Source: a sulfur-oxidizing endosymbiont of Gigantopelta aegis (GTDB taxonomy: Bacteria > Pseudomonadota > Gammaproteobacteria > GRL18). Taken from it: a stretch of DNA of 64,000 bases. Under the pieces are notes generated by a model, which was given only the letters and a program-made list of their open reading frames with translations, was not told the origin of the DNA and did no database searches. Within the stretch, counting starts at the first letter, position 1; the number at the start of each line of letters is the position of its first letter. Location: contig NZ_JAEHGE010000001.1 in NCBI RefSeq assembly GCF_016097415.1, forward strand, positions 4,046,610 to 4,110,609. The letters run 5' to 3'. A program made the translations under genes and the position numbers. Shown here piece by piece: positions 58,164 through 64,000 of the stretch.

Positions 58164-58271
58164 ATGTCTAAGAAATCAAAGTCGGTAAAAAAAGAAATCA
58201 AAGCACGCTCAGCAAAAATTGCTAAGCAAGCTAAGAAAATTAAAAAGCTAAAAAAATCTTTAAAGAAGTAA
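58164..58271 (+). CDS. Lysine-rich 35-residue basic protein
   Basis: ATG 58164 follows ATAGGAATTTATT. The product MSKKSKSVKKEIKARSAKIA continues KQAKKIKKLKKSLKK, almost half lysine, with no acidic residue except one Glu. The heptad-like spacing of Ile, Ala and Leu suggests an amphipathic helix. It resembles the lysine-rich tails of histone H1-like bacterial proteins and would bind nucleic acid. It is followed by a hairpin and the ribbon-helix-helix gene. Short, but the ribosome site, composition and neighbour support a real gene. Confidence 0.6.
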   Translation: MSKKSKSVKKEIKARSAKIAKQAKKIKKLKKSLKK

Positions 58272-58332
58272 ATTGAGAAAGGTGACTAGTTGATAGTAAT
58301 AGCAATATTGAAAATCTATCACTAAATTCTCA

Positions 58333-58358
58333 AGGGCGTAGCATTATGGCTGCGCCCT
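58333..58358 (+). terminator. Hairpin, probable terminator
   Basis: AGGGCGTAGC pairs with GGCTGCGCCCT around ATTAT, followed by TATATTTATT. It lies 60 bp after the lysine-rich gene. The T tract is poor, so termination might be partial. Confidence 0.5.
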
Positions 58359-58377
58359 ATATTTATTGAGGTCTGTT

Positions 58378-58551
58378 ATGAATGTAAAACAAAAACAAAA
58401 AAAATCTGAAAAAAGCAAAAGCAATAAAAAAAACACCTCATTACGTTTAGATAAACAAACCCTAAAAGCACTAAAAATTAAAGCCATCGAACAAGAAACC
58501 AGTATTCAAAATTTAATTGAATCTCTGATATTGAATTATTTAAAAAATTAA
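58378..58551 (+). CDS. Ribbon-helix-helix (Arc/CopG-type) small protein
   Basis: ATG 58378 is chosen because GAGG lies six bases upstream; an in-frame TTG at 58366 is less likely. The 57-residue product has a lysine/serine-rich N-terminal arm (NVKQKQKKSEKSKSNKK) and a ribbon-helix-helix NTSLRLDKQTLKALKIKAIE, QETSIQNLIESLILNYLK. It could be an antitoxin or a local repressor, but no toxin gene is adjacent: the next gene converges 20 bp away. Its lysine-rich arm echoes the preceding small protein. Confidence 0.72.
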   Translation: MNVKQKQKKSEKSKSNKKNTSLRLDKQTLKALKIKAIEQETSIQNLIESLILNYLKN

Positions 58552-58570
58552 TTCAACACATTTAAAGGCT

Positions 58571-61500
58571 TTAGCCTCTTAAAATCACCTCGATCACTGG
58601 TACCCACCAACAACTCATTTTATTATGCGTATCATACTCATTTTCCGAATCAGTCTGACGCTGAATTAATGCAATAACTTTTGCCTGATAAGGCCTGTTA
58701 AGCAAATGCGCCAATTTATCCTGACCCTGACGTGACAATCTAATGACATCACTCTTATTGAATTGAAAAAACAATTGCTCTTTATCATTCATCTTTAACT
58801 TAAGCTCATCACCCACAGACAATTTTTCCAGTGACTGATTAACAATATGAGCGGCTGGAAATTTAGCCGCATAGCTTAAATACAACTGGCTTAATCCTAT
58901 CGTATAAAAAAACATGGGCTGTTTAATCTGTTCGGCGGCCTGACTATATTCATTATCACAATAGGTTTTATCAATGAGACTGATATGTGGGTTTGGCATA
59001 TTGGAATATTGCATCAACACGAGATGTTCAATGCTACGGGTCATAGCCACATAATAAAGTCGGCGCTCTTCTTCAATTTTATTTTTATCCAGTGTTTTAA
59101 ATTGCCATTGACCATCCAATAAAATCACATGCTTAAATTCTTCACCTTTAACCCCATGCACGGTACTGAGCAAGATCCCTTGTCCATAACGAGTTTGTCG
59201 TTTCTGTTCAAGTAAATAGTCATTGAATTGTCGGACAAAGTGAGAACTGGCTAATGACTGATGACCAAATTGCATTTGCCAGTCAATAATGATGTTTTCT
59301 AATAGTTGTTGCCAGTGATTTTTTTCTTCAGGTAAATAACTTAGCATCTGCTCAGTGGATATCATTATACTTTGTTCACTACTGAGCCAGTTTTTAAATT
59401 CTATAATCTCTTTGACAGCATGTAGTGGAAATGAATCCTCTTTGACAGCGCTATAACAATAGTTGATACCCGCTTGATGCAGCACCGAACGTACACTTGA
59501 TAGTTCTATTTTATCAATGCCGTGACGCGCTAGCACCGCAATATCCTCATTCTGAACACTATCATCTAGGATTTGAATATGGCGTATTTGTTGTAAAACT
59601 GCATTGGCTTGTTGTTCGACATTATTACAATGAATGATAGCAACTTTTCCCTGAGTGGCTTTTCCCAGCGAGAGTTGTCCCACTGAGCTTTTTCCTATAG
59701 AGCTATCTCCTATAGAGAGTGTCGTAATAGACTGCCAATGCCCACCAGGTAATTCCATCTGTCTGGCTTGGTTAATTTCAATGGCATGCTCCGTTTTCAT
59801 TCTATCCTGATTGGCTTCAATCAAAGAGTTAGCAGCAGCAATGATATTTTTTGTGGAACGATAGTTTTCTGTAAGATAGTGCTTTTCAGCTTGATAATCC
59901 TGCTGAAATTGATGAATATATTTAACATTTGCCTGACGAAACTGATAAATAGATTGATCATCATCACCCACCACCATTAAAGACAGCTTTTCATCTTCCG
60001 CAAGATGTTTGCCGGTTAATGCTGAAATCAGATTATATTGCAGTTGATCCACATCCTGGTACTCATCCACTAGAATATGTTCTACACCATCTAAAATAGC
60101 AGCACGCTGATGCAGAGTGTCCATCCCCAATTCATGTGCTTCGCCGGTCAGTAGATTGATTGCCTGATGAATTAATTGGTCAAAGTCCGTTGCACCATTT
60201 TTTCCCGTCATTTGTTGCGGATCAAATGTCTGTCCCAGTATGCGTAAAGCCAGTCCATGAAAGGTATGAATGCGCACAAAGCGGGCATCCACTGCCAATA
60301 ATTCAACAAGACGCTTTTGTAATGCCAATGCCGTATTATGATTAAAACACAGCACCAAAATTTTATTTGCCGGTACTTGTTTTACCCGTACTAAAAAGGC
60401 GATTCGATGCAAAATTACTTTTGATTTTCCTGAACCGGGTCCAGCCAGTACTAATTGATTTTTTCGAATGCTGGCATGAACGATTCTTTGTTGCGCTTGA
60501 TTATTTAAAGCGACAACAATATTATTCCATGACTCCTGGCTGGTGGCTCGCTCCAGCATGGTTTTTCTATTGTTAAAATACTGGCGAACAAAAGATTCAT
60601 TGAGCAGGGAAAAATAATCTTTTATCAGCCCCATTGCCAGCTTTATTTGTTCCATACCCAACCGAGCATATTCATTCATTACATGAATTTGAATGATTTT
60701 CTGCTGATAATGATCATCCAGTTGATGATAATTATTTTTACTATAACGATGGTGATTAGCTGTATTAAGGTTTATTTCCATCGCCTGTTTAAACACCGCC
60801 ATGCCATTTTGTAGTTCAATGGCTTTATGGGCATCTAAAAATAATAATGCCCGCTCAATGCCTTTGAGCAGAAATTCATCTTGCGCAACGGGGGATTTAT
60901 CACTTAATAGCGGCGCTATAAACAGATCGTTTTTTAACACTGTGATCGCTTCTTCCAAAGAGAATTCCAGCATGACTTTCTTCTTTGATTGCGCGTTCTG
61001 AGAACTCAAGCGAGCATAAAGAAAATCCACAATCTTACCCGTCATCTCCTGGCGCTGTTGCACCACTTGTTTTATCTCTGACCAACTACGATTTAACTGC
61101 ACATTAAACTGCTCTCTGGCAATAAAGGCAAAGCTAATCGAACCCGTACTACCGGATAATTTGCCATCCTCACTCCATGTTTTTAGTAACTGGCGAATTA
61201 TTCGTGTGGATGATTTTAATTGACAGTCATTAATCAAGCTTGAATTAACAGCCCGTATATCCAATTGATGAGTCATTTGTAGGTCTTCATCCGAGGAAGA
61301 CTCTGGTAAGAGCTGCAATAAGGTATTCTCAATATGACTGATAGATTTAAAGGTATAACGACTATTATCACAGCCTTTAGGCCGCAACCAGGCGGTCATG
61401 GAAAGCCCTTTGCTCAGCAGACCACAACTGGCCATTTGCGCCAGGATTTCCATAATACGTTGTGGGGTCATTAATTGTTTTTGCTGCTGTTCTTGATGAT

Positions 61501-64000
61501 GTTCCTGGTGTTGGAATTTGATGCGACTGAGCACTGAGTCTAGAATGTCATCAGCATTGAGGCCTTCATCATCTTCAGCATTGATTAAGGCTTCTAAAAT
61601 TAAACGCCATTCCTGTCTGGCACTGGCAGACAATTGCAATGTCTGTAGTTTTACTTCAGCTTCTTGTAGGTCGGCAAATAGTGGCTTGCCCTGAAACACA
61701 CTATTAATGTTATCATCACGCTGTAAAAAACCTTCTCGCTCTAGCCAGGCCAAAGCTGTTTTCACTTTGGTATCAGCCATCCGGTCTTCAACACTGATAT
61801 CTGAATTCATATAATCAGAACGCAACAACTCCTTACTGGTCGCAACCACACGACCATCAGTGGACTTTGCCCGATAGCGAAGTTCTTTGAGAATTTCTGT
61901 AATATCTTTTAAGCGGATTTCAGAATGCTTGCTCAGTTTAAACTGTTGCTCAATATCTTCTTTATCAAATAGTAATATACATTGGGCTGGTTGCTGATCA
62001 CGCCCTGCCCGTCCAGCTTCCTGTAAATAATTTTCAACTGATCCGGGAATGTCATAATGAATCACCAAACGCACATCTTCTTTATCAATCCCCATACCAA
62101 AGGCGTTGGTGGCACAAATAAGTCGAAACTCACCCGCCACAAAGCGCTCCAGAATATCCCTTTTTGCCGATGCATCCAGACCGGCATGAAAATAGCTCAC
62201 GGACAAATCTTGTGCCTGACTGAGATCTTCGGCAAGTTGTTCTACTTTTTTTCGGGTCGCACAATAAATCACACAACTACCACTTTGCCCATCCGCAAAG
62301 CAATTTTTGGTCAGTTCAATAATTTGTGCAAGTTTATTATGTGCCTGAGCAGGCACCACGTCATAGAGCAAATTTTGTCGCTCAACTCCACCCTCAAAAC
62401 GTCTTAAATCACAGCCCAATTGCTGTTTGAAATGATGACAAATATCATCAATAACATCCATCTTTGCCGTAGCGGTATAGCACCAGATAGGCGGAGGCGT
62501 TTCTTTTTGTTGTGCTGCAATCTGCGCAATCACCTTGGCACAATATAAATAATCAGGCCGAAAATCATGTCCCCATTTTGATAAGCAGTGTGCCTCATCA
62601 AACACCCAGGCACCAATCTGACGGGATAAAAGTACCTGTTTGACGCGGCGATTACGTAATTGCTCAGGCGATAGATATAAGATGCTAATGTCGCCCAGAC
62701 GCACCGCTTCTAGCACCGCACTTCGTTCTGTCATGGTGAGCATGCCATAAACGGCTGCAACACTTTCAATGCCGACTTTATCTTTGAGGTTATCAACCTG
62801 ATCTTTCATCAAAGCCTGTAGTGGTGAAATAACAATCGTCAATGCCCCATTGCGTTTGTTCTTTATCAAGGCTGGTAATTGGAAGCAAAGTGACTTGCCT
62901 CCGCCAGTCGGTAGAATAGCCAATAACGACTCAGATCGAATTGCCGCATCAATAATTTCTTTTTGTAAGGCTGTGCCATCTGCCTGCAAGCGAAAATCAT
63001 CCCATTCATAATAGTTTTGCAGATGCAATCGGGCATCAAAATTATCGCGACAATAATCACATGATACATCACCACAAGGTGTTTCACGTAGTTGATGAAT
63101 CAGTATTTTTGTCGCGGGAAACTGGTGCCATACCCAGGCAGGTAAAATAGAATTAGTATCAGCAAGCTGTAGCCAGGCAACTGCATAGGCCAAACTAAGT
63201 GCATGAATTTTTTGTTGCCGAAAATCTTTTATTAACTGCCGTAATTGATTGGCACAACACTTATCCACCAGACAATCAGCTATCAGCATCTCAATTCTTC
63301 TAATAGGCTTTTCTGCTACCACTCCGGCTTTCTTCTCAGCCTTCTTTTCAAATAGCACCTCATGGCTCACATCGGCCATCACTTCCGCCAGCCCAATAGT
63401 ATCTATAGTTGAATCAGAATGATGCCGAAAAAGACTGGCATAAAGGTCAATTAAACTAGGATTCTGCCGATATTGCTGCTTTAATGCGTCATACTGTTCA
63501 CTAAAAACGCTCAAAGCCAACTGCGCATCAGCAACCGGATTGTTATAACTATCCTTAATGATTTTATAGTCTTTTATCAGACGGTGATATGGATTTTTTG
63601 GAAAGGCTAGTGGGGATAGGAATAAAGTGTCGATAACCGGTAAAGTGTCGATAACCGGTAAAGTGTCGATAACCGGTAAAGTGTCTACAACCGGCAAAGT
63701 GTCTACAACCAGCAAAGTGTCTACAACCAGCAAAGAGTCTACAACCAGCAAAGAGTCGATAACGGGTTCTGCCAAATTAGCTAGTCTCTGCTGTTTCAGC
63801 CAGGGTAAATCATGATGTAGAATATTATGCCCTAGGAGGAATTTAGCTTTTTCAGCTAAGCGATTAAGCTGTTCAATAGCACCGGCATAATCATTGCGAA
63901 TATCCAGCCTTTGCTCACCAAGCACAGCCCCCAGATGCAATAATTTTTTTGCATCTTTACTGATTTCTAAATCTAAGGATAAAATCTGTTCAAGAGGCAT
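58571..64000 (-). CDS. DEDD exonuclease - RecQ helicase - UvrD/Rep helicase fusion protein
   Basis: At least 1809 residues; ATG is exactly at the window edge (64000), so it may start here or upstream. Residues 1-190 are a DEDD-type 3'-5' exonuclease: SLDLEIS (Asp and Glu), GHNILHHDLPWL, and NNPVADAQLALSVF. RecQ follows: ILPTGGGKSLCFQLPAL (Walker A), VFDEAHCLSKWGHDF, AFGMGIDKEDVRLVIHYD and QEAGRAGRD. The last 600 residues are a UvrD/Rep-type superfamily 1 helicase: LVLAGPGSGKSKVI, VDEYQDVDQLQYN, VVGDDDQSIYQFRQAN, STVHGVKGEEFKHVILLDG and LYYVAMTR. Both helicase modules look intact. The enzyme would process recombination or replication intermediates. An 18-bp tandem repeat expands the exonuclease domain. 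Confidence 0.92.
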   Translation of the reverse strand: MPLEQILSLDLEISKDAKKLLHLGAVLGEQRLDIRNDYAGAIEQLNRLAEKAKFLLGHNILHHDLPWLKQQRLANLAEPVIDSLLVVDSLLVVDTLLVVDTLPVVDTLPVIDTLPVIDTLPVIDTLFLSPLAFPKNPYHRLIKDYKIIKDSYNNPVADAQLALSVFSEQYDALKQQYRQNPSLIDLYASLFRHHSDSTIDTIGLAEVMADVSHEVLFEKKAEKKAGVVAEKPIRRIEMLIADCLVDKCCANQLRQLIKDFRQQKIHALSLAYAVAWLQLADTNSILPAWVWHQFPATKILIHQLRETPCGDVSCDYCRDNFDARLHLQNYYEWDDFRLQADGTALQKEIIDAAIRSESLLAILPTGGGKSLCFQLPALIKNKRNGALTIVISPLQALMKDQVDNLKDKVGIESVAAVYGMLTMTERSAVLEAVRLGDISILYLSPEQLRNRRVKQVLLSRQIGAWVFDEAHCLSKWGHDFRPDYLYCAKVIAQIAAQQKETPPPIWCYTATAKMDVIDDICHHFKQQLGCDLRRFEGGVERQNLLYDVVPAQAHNKLAQIIELTKNCFADGQSGSCVIYCATRKKVEQLAEDLSQAQDLSVSYFHAGLDASAKRDILERFVAGEFRLICATNAFGMGIDKEDVRLVIHYDIPGSVENYLQEAGRAGRDQQPAQCILLFDKEDIEQQFKLSKHSEIRLKDITEILKELRYRAKSTDGRVVATSKELLRSDYMNSDISVEDRMADTKVKTALAWLEREGFLQRDDNINSVFQGKPLFADLQEAEVKLQTLQLSASARQEWRLILEALINAEDDEGLNADDILDSVLSRIKFQHQEHHQEQQQKQLMTPQRIMEILAQMASCGLLSKGLSMTAWLRPKGCDNSRYTFKSISHIENTLLQLLPESSSDEDLQMTHQLDIRAVNSSLINDCQLKSSTRIIRQLLKTWSEDGKLSGSTGSISFAFIAREQFNVQLNRSWSEIKQVVQQRQEMTGKIVDFLYARLSSQNAQSKKKVMLEFSLEEAITVLKNDLFIAPLLSDKSPVAQDEFLLKGIERALLFLDAHKAIELQNGMAVFKQAMEINLNTANHHRYSKNNYHQLDDHYQQKIIQIHVMNEYARLGMEQIKLAMGLIKDYFSLLNESFVRQYFNNRKTMLERATSQESWNNIVVALNNQAQQRIVHASIRKNQLVLAGPGSGKSKVILHRIAFLVRVKQVPANKILVLCFNHNTALALQKRLVELLAVDARFVRIHTFHGLALRILGQTFDPQQMTGKNGATDFDQLIHQAINLLTGEAHELGMDTLHQRAAILDGVEHILVDEYQDVDQLQYNLISALTGKHLAEDEKLSLMVVGDDDQSIYQFRQANVKYIHQFQQDYQAEKHYLTENYRSTKNIIAAANSLIEANQDRMKTEHAIEINQARQMELPGGHWQSITTLSIGDSSIGKSSVGQLSLGKATQGKVAIIHCNNVEQQANAVLQQIRHIQILDDSVQNEDIAVLARHGIDKIELSSVRSVLHQAGINYCYSAVKEDSFPLHAVKEIIEFKNWLSSEQSIMISTEQMLSYLPEEKNHWQQLLENIIIDWQMQFGHQSLASSHFVRQFNDYLLEQKRQTRYGQGILLSTVHGVKGEEFKHVILLDGQWQFKTLDKNKIEEERRLYYVAMTRSIEHLVLMQYSNMPNPHISLIDKTYCDNEYSQAAEQIKQPMFFYTIGLSQLYLSYAAKFPAAHIVNQSLEKLSVGDELKLKMNDKEQLFFQFNKSDVIRLSRQGQDKLAHLLNRPYQAKVIALIQRQTDSENEYDTHNKMSCWWVPVIEVILRG
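63624..63767 (-). repeat. 18-bp tandem repeat (8 units) inside the exonuclease domain
   Basis: Eight units of AAAGTGTCGATAACCGGT and variants (CTACAACC(A/G)GC, GAGTC) encode hexapeptides PVIDSL, LVVDSL, LVVDTL twice, PVVDTL and PVIDTL three times. The unit lies just before FLSPLAFPKNPYH, where relatives have a single VIDTL. Being a multiple of 3 bp, copy-number change keeps the frame. Confidence 0.93.

Overview
The window reads as part of an AT-rich gammaproteobacterial chromosome in the middle of an insertion-sequence expansion. The host genes point that way: DinG, HtpG, an alpha-phosphoglucomutase, a YeaD-type hexose-6-phosphate mutarotase, an MltF-like transglycosylase, a DUF1415 protein, two HD-GYP proteins, a group II truncated haemoglobin and a RecQ/UvrD fusion helicase. 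No rRNA, tRNA or CRISPR array was seen, and I cannot name the genus.

The dominant feature is one IS3-family element, called IS-A here. It is about 1.5 kb, begins TAATGTGGC, ends GACACATCA, and carries orfA plus orfB with a DDE transposase. Fourteen copies or fragments occupy about 18.5 kb, or 29% of the window. Nine copies are bracketed by matching 3-4 bp target duplications. Four (38608, 45091, 46748 and 52285) have mismatched flanks and are probably recombination breakpoints. Three other elements are present: an IS66-family element (16120-21533, 8-bp duplication) with two IS-A copies nested inside it, an IS4-family element (12538-14033, 10-bp duplication), and a second IS3-family element, IS-B (24567-25970). 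A 176-bp palindromic MITE occurs twice (4990 and 57808).

Region by region. 1-2.4 kb holds a dead IS66-like transposase broken by IS-A. 2.7-4.9 kb is an intact DinG helicase. 5.2-8.3 kb is a Baeyer-Villiger-type monooxygenase broken by IS-A just after its start codon. 8.5-14.7 kb holds two broken genes, one of unknown function and one for a secreted lyase-like protein, plus IS remnants. 14.7-16.1 kb is an intact LplT-like MFS transporter. 16.1-21.5 kb is the nested IS66. 21.8-29.1 kb is a type III polyketide synthase / methyltransferase / FAD-oxidoreductase cluster in which the first two genes are destroyed by three IS insertions and several frameshifts and only the last gene is intact. 29.3-38.5 kb is an IS-free block: a pseudokinase, a radical-SAM protein, a membrane protein with a Q/Y/N-rich tail, a mutarotase, a hydrolase, a methyltransferase and a double-sensor transglycosylase. 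38.5-48.3 kb mixes intact housekeeping genes (htpG with a sigma-32-type promoter, pgm) with IS-A copies that truncate an ABC transporter, a haemoglobin, a PhnD-like binding protein and an HD-GYP protein. 48.3-57.7 kb holds c-di-GMP-type genes, an HTH/2Fe-2S/flavin reductase fusion, a YgjP peptidase pseudogene, an EEP-fold phosphatase and an S24 peptidase. 58-64 kb holds a 35-residue lysine-rich protein, a ribbon-helix-helix protein and a giant exonuclease-RecQ-UvrD fusion with an 18-bp tandem repeat inside its exonuclease domain.

The most informative sequence-level observation is at the ends of IS-A. The right end carries a perfect outward TTGACA and the left end carries TATACT. Abutting the two ends with a 3-bp spacer gives exactly 17 bp between the boxes, which is the circle-junction promoter expected of copy-out/paste-in IS3 elements. 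In addition, nearly every IS-A copy, and nearly every broken host gene next to one, shows single-base contractions in short homopolymers. The roughly 35 kb of IS-free or housekeeping sequence has intact reading frames.
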